64,000 nucleotides of DNA from Caballeronia sp. GAFFF1. Lineage in GTDB: Bacteria > Pseudomonadota > Gammaproteobacteria > Burkholderiales > Burkholderiaceae. Positions 1 through 10,098 of this stretch are shown one piece after another; the stretch's first letter is position 1, and every line of letters begins with the position of its first letter. Where the stretch lies: NCBI RefSeq assembly GCF_023630705.1, contig NZ_JALQEM010000005.1, positions 248,001 to 312,000 of the forward strand. Direction: 5' to 3'. The notes below the pieces were generated by a model. The model made no database searches, was not told the origin of the DNA, and saw nothing but the letters and a program-made list of their open reading frames with translations. Both the position numbers and the translations under genes were made by a program.

Positions 1-345
1 AAAGACCTGAACCAGGTGACGGTGCGCAACCTCGGCGGCGCGCTCGGCGCCAGCCCTGCCGCCATCCTCTTCGGCAGCAACGATCTGGAGAAGAACTTCA
101 CGTTGCGCGATGCGGGCGTGAAGGGCGGCATCGACTGGCTCGAACTCACGCCGAAGGCGAAGGACACCCAGTTCCAGACGGTCGGCATCGGCTTCAAGGA
201 CGGCAATCTCGAAGCGATGGAGCTGCACGACGTATTCGGCAACGTGACCCTGCTCACGTTCTCGAACATCCAGAAGAATCCGCCGGTGAAGGCCGATACG
301 TTCAAGTTCAACGTGCCGAAAGGCGCGGACGTCATCAACGGATGA
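1..345 (+). CDS. lolA: Outer-membrane lipoprotein carrier LolA, C-terminal part
   Basis: The reading frame is open from the first base and ends at TGA 343-345, so only the last 114 residues are present; the start lies outside the window. The visible part has the LolA C-terminal pattern: a glycine-rich stretch, alternating hydrophobic strands, and an ending typical of the family ([10 protein letters not shown]). LolA is the periplasmic chaperone that takes lipoproteins from LolCDE to LolB in the outer membrane. In Burkholderia relatives lolA is usually followed by rarA and serS, as here, but two minus-strand genes intervene. The family call rests on the C-terminal half and on synteny. Confidence 0.9.
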   Translation, partial: KDLNQVTVRNLGGALGASPAAILFGSNDLEKNFTLRDAGVKGGIDWLELTPKAKDTQFQTVGIGFKDGNLEAMELHDVFGNVTLLTFSNIQKNPPVKADTFKFNVPKGADVING

Positions 346-390
346 TGTCGCGGCGCGGCTCTTCGGAGCCGCGCATCGTTTGCGGCGCGT

Positions 391-840
391 CTAGCGATAT
401 TCCGTGACGAGCGTCACGCGCATCGCTGACGGTGATCTGTTTTGCATCGACAACACTCCGCCCGCAGCGCCGACGCGGAATGCACCGTCGCTCGCTGCCG
501 CAATGCGATGGCCGTTGCCGTCCACGAAGTCCGCGACCAAGGCATCCGGTTTCGCACGATGGTTGTCGACCATCAGCGAAACCGCGGCGTTGGGGGTGCT
601 GTTCGGAAAAGCGTCGAACGCGACGGTCGCTGTTCGTCCGTGTTGCCTCAGCGTGGTCGATGCGCCTGCGTGCATGGCCGATGCCGCCGATATTGCGAAC
701 GGCGGCGACACAAGCGCGCCTCGGAACGTGATCGTGCCGCCCGGCATGGTGTACGCGTTCGCCGATAATGCGAAGCAGCCGGCCACGCCTGCCATCGCGA
801 TTCGCCAGCTTCCCGCTCCGCGCACCGTCATGTTGTTCAT
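391..840 (-). CDS. Exported fimbria-like protein
   Basis: A 149-residue protein starting at ATG 840, preceded by AAGGGG at a good distance. An in-frame extension to 1104 has basic, low-quality sequence and no ribosome site, so I reject it. Residues 1-25 form a signal peptide ending ALSANA. The mature part opens with a GGTITFRGALVSPPF-like strand that resembles the first strand of type 1 pilins, and it ends in VTLVTEYR, like a final beta strand. No cysteine pair is visible in the mature part, unlike most FimA pilins. No chaperone or usher gene is nearby, so it would be an orphan subunit. Export is well supported; the fimbrial assignment is moderate. Confidence 0.6.
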   Translation of the reverse strand: MNNMTVRGAGSWRIAMAGVAGCFALSANAYTMPGGTITFRGALVSPPFAISAASAMHAGASTTLRQHGRTATVAFDAFPNSTPNAAVSLMVDNHRAKPDALVADFVDGNGHRIAAASDGAFRVGAAGGVLSMQNRSPSAMRVTLVTEYR

Positions 841-1266
841 CGTGTTCCCCTTATTGGTTGTGTTGTCGCGGTTCGATGCCGCGCGCATCGGCGGATACGG
901 TCTTACTCGATCCTTCAATGCGTCAGACGATAATAAGAGGACTCCGATCGATTCGACAATGACTTTTCGCTTGCGTCGTTGAAAAAAGCGCGATGCATGT
1001 CTTCTGCGCAGGCGTTGGATAGTTTCGACTGCTAACAAGCTGCAATCGTGACACGCAAGCGTCGCCGCCGGACTTGCGATGAAGGCGTCGACGACGCTTG
1101 TCAAACGCGACGCGACAGCGCTTGGGGTTCAGCGCCGCGAACGCAAAACGCAGCGCGCCCCGAGCACGTTTTCCACAACTTCTGTGCAACGCCCTGTGGA
1201 AAAGCGCCTGACAAGTCGGCTAGCGCCTTGATTCGCGAGCCGAATCCGCGCTCGCTGGCGTTGCGG
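841..1266. other. Gene-free interval with an inverted repeat
   Basis: This 426-base stretch lies between the start of the exported fimbria-like gene and the end of the NCS1 permease. Open frames crossing it are arginine-rich and lack ribosome sites. It should hold the promoter of the minus-strand fimbria-like gene. The one clear structure is a 9-bp inverted repeat, TTTTCCACA at 1169-1177 and TGTGGAAAA at 1195-1203. Confidence 0.5.
1169..1203. repeat. Inverted repeat with DnaA-box-like arms
   Basis: TTTTCCACA (1169-1177) faces TGTGGAAAA (1195-1203) across 17 bases. Each arm fits the relaxed DnaA-box consensus TTWTNCACA. The structure could also be a transcription terminator stem, although no T-run follows. 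Function unknown. Confidence 0.4.
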
Positions 1267-2571
1267 TCACGAAGCGACCGCCGCCCGCCGCGTCGATACG
1301 AGCAGCAGATAGCACACCGCGCCGAGCGCCAGCGCCGGCAGCGTCGCGCCGAGGTTCGGCAACCACGCGTTGATGGCGTGATAGGCTGCGATGCCGACCG
1401 CCCACGCGATGAACGCGCTCACGTGCCAGCCGCCCGAGTAGCCATAGCGTCCGTCGAGACGGCCAACCGCGGCAGCATCCACCCGGCGCTTTCGCACGAT
1501 GAAGTGATCCGCCAGCACGACGCCGAAAAGCGGCGCGAACACCGAGCCGATCAAGAGCAGGAAGTTCTGATACTTGCCCATCGCCACGACGAGCGCGACC
1601 AGCGTGCACAGCGCGCCGAACGCCGCCGACAATATCGGCACGCTCGCGCGCGACCAGAACGTCCCGGTGGACACGGCCGCCGAGTGAATGTCGGCGAAGG
1701 CGTTGTCGATTTCATCGATCAGAATCAGCAGCAGCGCCATGCCGCCGCCCGCCTGCGCGAGCGCGACCGTGAGCAGCGTGTCGCCGCCGCCCGCAGCCAG
1801 CCCATACACCGCGCCGAGCGCATAGAACCAGAGATTCGCGATGCCGTAGCCGAGCAGCGTGCCGCGAAACGTGCCGCTCGCGCTGCGGCCGAAGCGCGTG
1901 TAATCGGCGATGAGCGGCAGCCACGACAGCGGCATCGCCACCACGAGGTCGATGCCGGCGCCGAACGCCATTTCGCCGGTGCCGGGGCGCGCCATCAGCG
2001 CGGCGAGATCGTGCTTCGACAGCAGATTCCACGTCAGCCAGCCGGCCCCGCCGAGCAGGAGCCAGATGCCCCATGTGCGCAAAAAGCGCCGCACGAACGA
2101 AAGCGGCCCGCTCACCGCGAGCAGCGTCGCGAGCGCGCCGAAAAGGAGTGTCCAGACGGTCGGCATCGAGAGATGGAAGGATTGCTTCGCGAGCGCGTCG
2201 GCGGAGTCGCGCATCACGATGATCTCGAACGATCCCCAACCGACCAGTTGCACGGCATTGAGCACGGCGGGCACGGAGGCGCCCCGCACGCCGAGCGTCG
2301 GGCGCAGCGAGGACATGGCCGCGAGCCCGGTATCCGTGCCGACCACGCCCGCGAGCGCCAGCAGCACGACGCCGATTACCGTGCCGATGGCGATCGCCGC
2401 GAGCGCGTGCGGAAGCGAAAGGCCCGGCACGAGCAACGCGCCCGCCTGCGCGACGAGCAAGCCGATGCCGAGCGAGAACCACAGCGCGAAGGCGTCGCTC
2501 ATGCCGAAGGCGCGGCGCTCGGAGGGCACAGGCACGAGCGGCGCGTAGGTGGAGGTGTTCTCTTGCTGCAT
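1267..2571 (-). CDS. NCS1-family permease, CytX-like (hydroxymethylpyrimidine/cytosine type)
   Basis: A 434-residue integral membrane protein with about 12 hydrophobic segments. The start chosen is ATG 2571 (MQQENTS); a further ATG at 2643 would add 24 residues of non-conserved sequence and has no better ribosome site. The family pattern is clear: GIGLLVAQAGALLVPGLS in the first membrane segment, GWGSFEIIVMRD, and ADYTRFGRS in the middle. This matches the CytX/CodB branch of the nucleobase:cation symporter-1 family, which imports cytosine or the thiamin precursor hydroxymethylpyrimidine. I looked for a TPP riboswitch upstream and saw none, and no thiamin gene is adjacent, so the substrate stays open. 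It is divergent from rarA, with about 240 bases between. Confidence 0.8.
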   Translation of the reverse strand: MQQENTSTYAPLVPVPSERRAFGMSDAFALWFSLGIGLLVAQAGALLVPGLSLPHALAAIAIGTVIGVVLLALAGVVGTDTGLAAMSSLRPTLGVRGASVPAVLNAVQLVGWGSFEIIVMRDSADALAKQSFHLSMPTVWTLLFGALATLLAVSGPLSFVRRFLRTWGIWLLLGGAGWLTWNLLSKHDLAALMARPGTGEMAFGAGIDLVVAMPLSWLPLIADYTRFGRSASGTFRGTLLGYGIANLWFYALGAVYGLAAGGGDTLLTVALAQAGGGMALLLILIDEIDNAFADIHSAAVSTGTFWSRASVPILSAAFGALCTLVALVVAMGKYQNFLLLIGSVFAPLFGVVLADHFIVRKRRVDAAAVGRLDGRYGYSGGWHVSAFIAWAVGIAAYHAINAWLPNLGATLPALALGAVCYLLLVSTRRAAVAS

Positions 2572-2811
2572 CGAGGAAGTTTCCAAAGAGGTCGAAGGGG
2601 TCGGTTGGCGCGGCGCCGTTCGCGCACCGCGCGCGGCTGTCATAATCACCCGAATCGTGCGCGATTGTGCCTGCCGTCGCCGGGCTTGAAAACCAGGCCG
2701 AACGGCCGATGCCCAGCGCACGGTAGAAAGCGCAAGATTATCGCCGCCTGCGGATTCTGCGCGAGAGCCCGCCTCCATTGCTTCAATCGCCTGAAATTGC
2801 GTCCACAGCAC

Positions 2812-4128
2812 ATGTTCGAAGAAAACCGTGGCACCGTTCCGCTCGCGGAGCGCCTGCGTCCCCGCACCATCGACGAAGTCATCGGGCAGAAGCATCTGCT
2901 CGGGCCGAGCAAGCCGCTGCGCGTCGCGTTCGAGTCGGGCGAGGCGCACTCGATGATTCTGTGGGGCCCGCCCGGCGTCGGCAAGACCACGCTCGCGCGC
3001 CTCATGGCAGCGGCCTTCGACGCCGAGTTCATCTCGCTGTCGGCGGTGCTCTCCGGCGTGAAGGACATTCGCGAGGCGGTCGAGACCGCGCAGATTCATC
3101 GCGCGAACGGGCGGCAGACGCTCGTGTTCGTCGACGAGGTGCATCGCTTCAACAAAAGCCAGCAGGATGCGTTCTTGCCTCACGTCGAGTCCGGGCTTTT
3201 CGTGTTCGTCGGCGCGACGACGGAAAATCCGTCGTTCGAAGTGAACAGCGCGTTGTTGTCGCGCGCGGCCGTGTATGTGCTGAAGAGTCTCGACGCCGAC
3301 GAGCTCAAGGAACTGCTCGACCGGGCGACGGCCGAACTCGGCGGACTGACGTTCACGGACGAAGCGCGCGAGGCGCTCGTCGGTTCGGCCGACGGCGACG
3401 GCCGCAAACTGCTGAACAATCTGGAGATCGTCGCCCGGGCGGCGGCGCAGCAGAAGAAAACCGAGGTGGACGGCGCGCTGCTCGGCAGCGCGCTCGCCGA
3501 AAATTTGCGCCGTTTCGACAAGGGCGGCGACGCGTTTTATGACCAGATCAGCGCGCTGCACAAGTCGGTGCGCGGCAGCAATCCGGACGCCGCGCTTTAT
3601 TGGTTCTGCCGCATGCTCGACGGCGGCGCGGACCCGCGTTATCTCGTGCGGCGCATCGTGCGCATGGCGTGGGAGGACATCGGGCTCGCCGACCCGCGCG
3701 GCGCGCGCATCGCGCTCGACGCCGCCGAAACGTACGAGCGTCTCGGCACGCCGGAGGGCGAACTCGCGATTGCGCAGGCGCTCATTTATCTCGCCGTCGC
3801 GCCGAAGTCGAATGCGGGCTACAACGCGTACAACGAGGCGCGGCGTTTCGTCAGCCGGGACCAGTCGCGTGGCGTGCCGGTGCATCTGCGCAACGCGCCG
3901 ACCAAGCTGATGAAAGAACTCGGCTACGGTCACGAGTACCGCTACGCGCACGACGAGCCGGACGCGTACGCCGCCGGCGAAACGTATCTGCCGGACGGCA
4001 TGCGCGAACCGCACTGGTATCAGCCGACGCAGCGCGGCCTCGAAGGCAAGATCGGCGAAAAGCTCGCGCGGCTTTCCGAGCTCGACGAAGCCTGGCGCCG
4101 TGAGCATCCGGACCCTAAGAAGCGTTGA
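2812..4128 (+). CDS. rarA: Replication-associated recombination ATPase RarA (MgsA)
   Basis: A 438-residue AAA+ ATPase of the RarA/MgsA/WRNIP1 family that acts at stalled replication forks with SSB. Walker A is GPPGVGKTT at residues 52-60, Walker B is VFVDEVHRF around 104-112, and sensor 1 follows in GATTENPSFE. The C-terminal third carries the family tetramerisation region (RGSNPDAALYW, DPRYLVRRI). The frame stays open for almost 600 codons upstream, but that part is arginine-rich and overlaps the opposite-strand permease, so the start is ATG 2812 (MFEENRG), matching family length. serS follows after about 120 bases on the same strand. Confidence 0.95.
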   Translation: MFEENRGTVPLAERLRPRTIDEVIGQKHLLGPSKPLRVAFESGEAHSMILWGPPGVGKTTLARLMAAAFDAEFISLSAVLSGVKDIREAVETAQIHRANGRQTLVFVDEVHRFNKSQQDAFLPHVESGLFVFVGATTENPSFEVNSALLSRAAVYVLKSLDADELKELLDRATAELGGLTFTDEAREALVGSADGDGRKLLNNLEIVARAAAQQKKTEVDGALLGSALAENLRRFDKGGDAFYDQISALHKSVRGSNPDAALYWFCRMLDGGADPRYLVRRIVRMAWEDIGLADPRGARIALDAAETYERLGTPEGELAIAQALIYLAVAPKSNAGYNAYNEARRFVSRDQSRGVPVHLRNAPTKLMKELGYGHEYRYAHDEPDAYAAGETYLPDGMREPHWYQPTQRGLEGKIGEKLARLSELDEAWRREHPDPKKR

Positions 4129-4207
4129 GCGTCGTTTCGCTGCGGCATGGGGCGCGTTTCGCGAAGCGATCCCGCGATGCCCGCGAACGCCCGAGCCCGT
4201 GCGCTAG

Positions 4208-5542
<1,335 letters not shown>

Positions 5543-5651
5543 TGTTTATTTGCAAAAAGGTGCTTGGAAACCTTTGGCGACTTCGATATACTTCGATTCT
5601 TCGTTGAGCAACGACCCGTTCAGCGAGGCCGGCAGCAGCAAGCTGGTAGAC

Positions 5652-5742
5652 GGAAAGGTGGCAGAGTGGTCGAATGTACCTGACTCGAAATCAGGCGTAC
5701 GGTTTCCCCGTACCGTGGGTTCGAATCCCACCCTTTCCGCCA
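5652..5742 (+). tRNA. tRNA-Ser (anticodon CGA)
   Basis: A 91-nt tRNA including an encoded CCA. The acceptor stem GGAAAGG pairs with CCTTTCC, discriminator G. The anticodon loop reads CTCGAAA (anticodon CGA, decoding UCG). It has the long variable arm of class II tRNAs and the T-loop TTCGAATC. It lies just downstream of serS. Confidence 0.97.
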
Positions 5743-5750
5743 AAATTCAA

Positions 5751-5787
5751 AACCCCGCAAGTCGTCAGGCTTGCGGGGTTTTTCCTT
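5751..5787 (+). terminator. Rho-independent terminator after tRNA-Ser
   Basis: An 11-bp stem, AACCCCGCAAG (5751-5761) with CTTGCGGGGTT (5770-5780), followed by TTTCCTTTT. It ends the serS/tRNA-Ser transcription unit. Confidence 0.9.
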
Positions 5788-5865
5788 TTGGCGCAGCCGT
5801 TGAAACGCATGAATGCCATGCGTTCATCGTTCAACAGGCGGGCGCGCGTATCGTTTGAAGCGCCC

Positions 5866-6216
5866 TCAAACCGCGCAGCGCGCCACATCGAAGCGCAGTT
5901 CGGGCTCGGGCACGCCACCGTCGTCCGACGCGGCATGCTGCACCTTGACGATGGAGCCATAGCCCGACGGCGTCAGCGTCACGAGCCACGCGTTCGAGCC
6001 GACGAGAAGCTCTGTCGAGCCTTGATTGCGCGTCATCTGCGCCGACGGCAGCATGCGCTGAAGGCAACTGGATACATCCGACGCCGTGCGCGCCGAGGAC
6101 ACATAGATCACGGGTTTCGATGCCCGCAGTTCCGGGCCACTCGTCGATCCACACGCGGCGAGCGCCGCCGCAGCCGACGCCAGCACACAAGCCAAACTCA
6201 AGCGATACAAGCTCAT
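5866..6216 (-). CDS. Small predicted lipoprotein
   Basis: A 116-residue protein starting at ATG 6216 with GGAG six bases upstream. Residues 1-22 are a lipoprotein signal ending in LAAC, so Cys22 would be lipidated. The mature part has three more cysteines or hydrophobic strands (SSCLQRMLPSA, ELLVGSNAWLVTL, ELRFDVARC), suggesting a small beta-rich periplasmic domain. Similar unnamed lipoproteins occur in Burkholderia genomes; I know of no function. It is divergent from map, with 220 bases between. Confidence 0.75.
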   Translation of the reverse strand: MSLYRLSLACVLASAAAALAACGSTSGPELRASKPVIYVSSARTASDVSSCLQRMLPSAQMTRNQGSTELLVGSNAWLVTLTPSGYGSIVKVQHAASDDGGVPEPELRFDVARCAV

Positions 6217-6436
6217 AACGCTCCGTACAAAAAGTCGATTCGTCGCACTTGAACACAGACGAAGACGCATCGCAAGGGCAGCGATCGGGCAAGAGATGCA
6301 GCCCGAAAGCAGCCGGCGACGAAAGCGGGAATGCTATCATCGGCCTGATTGTCCTCGTGCGCGGCGCGCGTCGAACGTTCGCGAACGGCGGCCCGGCGCC
6401 CGCATGCAGGCGGCACGAATCCATCCGCATCGCTCA

Positions 6437-7219
6437 ATGGCCATCACGCTCAAGACCCCCGCCGACATCGAAAAGTTGCGCATCTCTGGCCGCATGGCCG
6501 CCGAAGTTCTCGCGATGATCGCCGAACACGTCCGCCCCGGCGTCACCACGGACGAACTCGACGCCATCTGCAACCGGTTCATCGTCAACGAACTCAAGGC
6601 CGTGCCGGCGAATGTGGGCTACATGGGCTTTCCGAAGACCGTCTGCACCTCGGTGAACCATGTGGTGTGCCACGGCATTCCGGGACCGAAGGAACTGAAA
6701 GACGGCGACATCATCAACATCGACGTCGCCATCATCAAGGACGGCTACTTCGGCGACACGAGCCGCATGTATTACGCGGGCACGCCCGGCAAGGAAGCGC
6801 GCCGCCTCACCGAGACGACCTACGAAGCCATGCTCGCAGGCATCCGCGAGGTGCGTCCGGGCGCGACGCTCGGCGATATCGGCTTCGCGATTCAGTCGGT
6901 CGCGCACCGCGAAGGCTTCTCGGTAGTGCGGGAGTACTGCGGCCACGGCATCGGGCGCGTGTATCACGAAGACCCGCAAGTGCTGCACTACGGCCAGAAG
7001 GGCGCCGGTCTGCGACTGAAGCCGGGCCTCGTCTTCACCATCGAGCCGATGATCAACGCGGGCCGCGCGGCCACGCAGCAATCGCGCGATGGCTGGACGG
7101 TGACCACCAAGGACCGGTCGTTGTCCGCGCAGTGGGAGCACATGGTCGTTGTCACCGACGACGGCTACGAGGTGCTCACGCCGTGGCCGGACGGCACCGG
7201 CGCTTATGAGACGCCGTGA
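6437..7219 (+). CDS. map: Type I methionine aminopeptidase
   Basis: A 260-residue cytosolic metalloprotease that removes the initiator methionine. The start is ATG 6437 (MAITLKTPADIEKL), the usual start for proteobacterial Map; an in-frame extension to 6296 is arginine-rich. Metal ligands are visible as the Asp pair in NIDVAIIKDGYFGDTSRM, His in CGHGIG, Glu in TIEPMIN and Glu in QWEHMVVVT. The length fits the short bacterial type I class without an SH3 extension. No rpsB or tsf neighbours are present, so this may be one of several map copies, as is common in Burkholderia. Confidence 0.95.
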   Translation: MAITLKTPADIEKLRISGRMAAEVLAMIAEHVRPGVTTDELDAICNRFIVNELKAVPANVGYMGFPKTVCTSVNHVVCHGIPGPKELKDGDIINIDVAIIKDGYFGDTSRMYYAGTPGKEARRLTETTYEAMLAGIREVRPGATLGDIGFAIQSVAHREGFSVVREYCGHGIGRVYHEDPQVLHYGQKGAGLRLKPGLVFTIEPMINAGRAATQQSRDGWTVTTKDRSLSAQWEHMVVVTDDGYEVLTPWPDGTGAYETP

Positions 7220-7409
7220 GCGGCGCCTTTAGCCGCAACCTCTGCCGGCCTCGCGCGCCACGCGAACGATGTGCGCTGTAAGGCACTTTCCGACGAATTA
7301 GGAATTGACGGGTTCGCCCGTTCGGTTGAAGCTACGCCAATGGGCCATGTGTCCGAGCCGCTGCAAGCGTTCGAAGCACAGCCAGCAAGCCAGAGAGATA
7401 ATTGCCCGC

Positions 7410-7934
7410 ATGAGTCCCTCACTGACCGTCAGCCGCATTGCCGCGCAACAAGGTTCGGTTCTGCGCGAGCTTCGCACGGCGTCGCTGCGCGAAGCGCCCT
7501 ACGCGTTCGGCGAGACGCTCGAAGATGCACTGCTCGTCGATCCCGCATCGTTCGATCAGACCGCCGCGCTGCACGCCAGCTCGCCGCGGCTCGCGACGTT
7601 TCTGCTGTACACCGAAGGTCATCCCGCGGGGCTCGTGCATGCGTACATCGAGGAGAGCGGCGACAAGCGCGCGTTCGTGAGCGCGCTGTGGGTCGCGCCG
7701 GCCGTGCGTCATCTGCGCGGCGGTGAACTGCTCGTGAACGTCGCGTCGCAATGGCTCGCCGAGCAGGGCGTAGCCGAAGTGCATGCGTGGATCGCCGATG
7801 AGAACCGCACCGCGATGCGCTTCTACGAACGGCTCGGCTTCGGTCCCACGGGCGATCGCCGCGCCATGCCTCCGAGCGAGCAGGAAGCCGAATCGCTCTA
7901 TGTGCGTCACGTGAAGCCCGGGCACGACGCCTGA
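7410..7934 (+). CDS. GNAT-family N-acetyltransferase
   Basis: A 174-residue protein with the Gcn5-related acetyltransferase fold. A central strand (FVSALWVAPAVRH) leads into the acetyl-CoA-binding loop (RHLRGGELLVN, in place of the usual R-x2-G-x-G/A), and the late WIADENRTAMRFYERLGF motif is typical of the family. The start is ATG 7410 (MSPSLTVSRI), about 190 bases after map. The substrate cannot be inferred; it may be a small molecule or a protein N-terminus. It is followed by minCDE but is probably a separate unit. Confidence 0.85.
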   Translation: MSPSLTVSRIAAQQGSVLRELRTASLREAPYAFGETLEDALLVDPASFDQTAALHASSPRLATFLLYTEGHPAGLVHAYIEESGDKRAFVSALWVAPAVRHLRGGELLVNVASQWLAEQGVAEVHAWIADENRTAMRFYERLGFGPTGDRRAMPPSEQEAESLYVRHVKPGHDA

Positions 7935-8051
7935 GACTTTCGGGCGCATCTCGTCGCGCGTTCTTCCTTTCCAGCGGCTGCAAATCGGTCCTAAAAAATA
8001 TGGCCGCGAGCGTGTACGCCTGTAAAATACGCAAAATTTTTGGCCGTTCCT

Positions 8052-8834
8052 ATGTCGCTCAACAAAACGCCCTTCTTCGAACTGCGCAGCGGCTCCGTCG
8101 ACACGCTTCTCTTCGTCGTCAAGACTCCAGACCTCGATGCCCTGCGCACCGAACTCACGCGGCGCTTCGAGGCGACTCCCGAATTCTTTGCTAACGATGT
8201 CGTCGCCATCGACGTGCGGCGTCTCGCGGCTTCGGACAATGGCGGCGAAGGCGAACGCATTTCTCTGGCGGAACTGGAGACGCTGCTCAAGAGCGTGCGC
8301 ATGCGGCCGGTCGGCGTCGTCGCGCTGCCCGCGCAGACGTGGGCGATTCAATGGGCGAACTCGGGCGGCCTGCCGATTCTCGAAGCACGCGACCGCCGCG
8401 GCGCGCCGAAGCCATCGGTGGACGAAGCCAAGCCCAACACCGAAGCCGCAGCCGTCATCGAAGCGGCTGTCGCCAAGGAACCGCCTCCGGCCGTTCCACA
8501 ACCGGCGACCATCATCGAACGGCCGCTGCGCTCCGGGCAGCAGGTCTACGCGAAGGGCGATCTCATCGTGCTCGGGCTTGTCTCGTACGGAGCCGAAGTC
8601 ATCGCGGAAGGCAACATCCACGTCTATGCGCCGCTGCGGGGCCGCGCGCTCGCCGGCGTGCACGGCAATCTCGACGCGCGCATCTTCTGCACCTGTCTCG
8701 AACCGGAACTGATCTCTATCGCGGGGATCTACCGGACGACCGAGAACCCGCTGCCCGCCGACGTGGCGAGCAAGCCCGTGCAAATCTGGCTGGACGAAGA
8801 AAAACTCATGATCGAACCGCTGCGGCTGACCTGA
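8052..8834 (+). CDS. minC: Septum-site determining protein MinC
   Basis: A 260-residue inhibitor of FtsZ assembly that blocks division away from midcell. The N-terminal domain (about 1-110) is the FtsZ-interacting part. A proline/alanine-rich linker (about 115-150) leads to the C-terminal beta-helix ([23 protein letters not shown] onward), with the family's GxV-type repeats and the ISIAGIY segment that binds MinD. ATG 8052 ([11 protein letters not shown]) is the start; a TTG at 8040 would add four residues. It is the first gene of minCDE. Confidence 0.95.
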   Translation: MSLNKTPFFELRSGSVDTLLFVVKTPDLDALRTELTRRFEATPEFFANDVVAIDVRRLAASDNGGEGERISLAELETLLKSVRMRPVGVVALPAQTWAIQWANSGGLPILEARDRRGAPKPSVDEAKPNTEAAAVIEAAVAKEPPPAVPQPATIIERPLRSGQQVYAKGDLIVLGLVSYGAEVIAEGNIHVYAPLRGRALAGVHGNLDARIFCTCLEPELISIAGIYRTTENPLPADVASKPVQIWLDEEKLMIEPLRLT

Positions 8835-8912
8835 AGCCGCGCGCCCGATGCGTTGGCGCGCGCTCATGCAGGAAGCGCAGGCGGACCCATTTGACGAACA
8901 CAAGGTACTTGT

Positions 8913-9728
8913 ATGGCAAAAATCATTGTGGTGACTTCGGGGAAGGGCGGCGTCGGCAAGACGACCACGAGCGCGAGCTTCGCATCGGCGCTCGCGATTC
9001 GCGGCCACAAGACGGCCGTGATCGACTTCGACGTCGGTCTGCGCAACCTCGACCTCATCATGGGCTGCGAACGCCGCGTGGTGTACGACCTCATCAACGT
9101 GATTCAGGGCGAGGCGAACCTGCGTCAGGCGCTCATCAAGGACAAGAAGTGCGAGAACCTCTACATCCTTCCGGCGTCTCAGACTCGTGACAAGGACGCG
9201 CTCACGCTGGAAGGCGTCGAGAAGGTCATCAACGAACTGATCAAGATGGACTTCGAGTACATCGTGTGCGATTCGCCGGCCGGTATCGAGTCGGGCGCGC
9301 TGATGGCCATGCACTTCGCCGACGAGGCGCTCATCGTGACGAATCCGGAAGTCTCGTCCGTGCGCGACTCGGACCGCATTCTCGGCATTCTCGCGTCGAA
9401 GACGAAGCGCGCGATGGAAGGCAAGGAGCCCGTGAAGGAGCATTTGCTCATCACGCGCTACAACCCGAAGCGCGTGTCCGAAGGCGAGATGCTGTCGCTC
9501 AACGACATTCAGGAGATTCTGCGCATCGAGCTGATCGGCGTGATCCCGGAATCGGAAGCGGTGCTGCATGCATCGAACCAGGGTTTGCCGGCGGTGCATC
9601 TGGACGGCACGGATGTCGCGGAAGCCTACAAGGACGTGGTGTCGCGTTTCCTCGGCGAGGACAAGGCGCTGCGCTTCACCGACTATCAGAAGCCTGGTCT
9701 GCTGCAACGCATCTTCGGCACCAAGTAA
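8913..9728 (+). CDS. minD: Septum-site determining ATPase MinD
   Basis: A 271-residue ParA/MinD-family ATPase that dimerises on the membrane with ATP, recruits MinC and is released by MinE. The deviant Walker A motif KGGVGKTT starts at Lys11, with catalytic Lys16, and DFDVGLRNLD follows. The C-terminus (KPGLLQRIFGTK) is the amphipathic membrane-targeting helix. It lies 78 bases after minC and 9 bases before minE. Confidence 0.98.
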   Translation: MAKIIVVTSGKGGVGKTTTSASFASALAIRGHKTAVIDFDVGLRNLDLIMGCERRVVYDLINVIQGEANLRQALIKDKKCENLYILPASQTRDKDALTLEGVEKVINELIKMDFEYIVCDSPAGIESGALMAMHFADEALIVTNPEVSSVRDSDRILGILASKTKRAMEGKEPVKEHLLITRYNPKRVSEGEMLSLNDIQEILRIELIGVIPESEAVLHASNQGLPAVHLDGTDVAEAYKDVVSRFLGEDKALRFTDYQKPGLLQRIFGTK

Positions 9729-9737
9729 GGGGACGCA

Positions 9738-9992
9738 ATGTCGATTCTTTCGTTTTTGCTGGGCGAGAAGAAGAAGTCCGCTTCGGTCGCGAAGGAACGC
9801 TTGCAGTTGATCATTGCGCACGAGCGCGCGGGTGGCAAAGCCGCCGCCGATTACCTGCCGGCGTTGCAACGAGAACTCGTTGCCGTGATTTCGAAATACG
9901 TGAAGATTTCCGATGACGATATTCGGGTGAGCCTCGAACGTCAGGACGATCTCGAAGTGCTGGAAGTCAAGATCGAGATCCCACAGGCCTAG
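9738..9992 (+). CDS. minE: Cell-division topological specificity factor MinE
   Basis: An 84-residue partner of MinD that stimulates its ATPase and drives pole-to-pole oscillation. The N-terminus ([22 protein letters not shown]) is the membrane-binding and MinD-binding part; the rest is the dimerisation domain with conserved LEVLEVKIE near the end. GGGG lies a few bases upstream of ATG 9738. It is the last gene of the min operon and is followed by a strong hairpin. Confidence 0.97.
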   Translation: MSILSFLLGEKKKSASVAKERLQLIIAHERAGGKAAADYLPALQRELVAVISKYVKISDDDIRVSLERQDDLEVLEVKIEIPQA

Positions 9993-10040
9993 TGCCGCCG
10001 TCGGTCCGCGCGGCGCTGGCTGTCGCGGACTCGCAAACGA

Positions 10041-10075
10041 AAAAGCCAGGATCGAGCGATCCTGGCTTTTTGTTT
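10041..10075. terminator. Bidirectional terminator between minE and the ClC gene
   Basis: A nearly perfect palindrome, AAAAGCCAGGATC with GATCCTGGCTTTT (10041-10070), flanked by A-runs on the left and T-runs on the right. It can terminate both minCDE (plus) and the convergent ClC gene (minus, ending at 10099). Confidence 0.9.
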
Positions 10076-10098
10076 TGGCGCGCTATCGTTTGCGCGCG

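Noticed and set aside
1048..2811. Long in-frame 5' extension of rarA
   Set aside because: Almost 600 codons of arginine/histidine-rich sequence antisense to the NCS1 permease, no ribosome site; an artefact of GC bias.
2572..2811. TPP riboswitch upstream of the CytX-like permease
   Set aside because: I looked for the CTGAGA and related core elements on the minus strand and did not find them.
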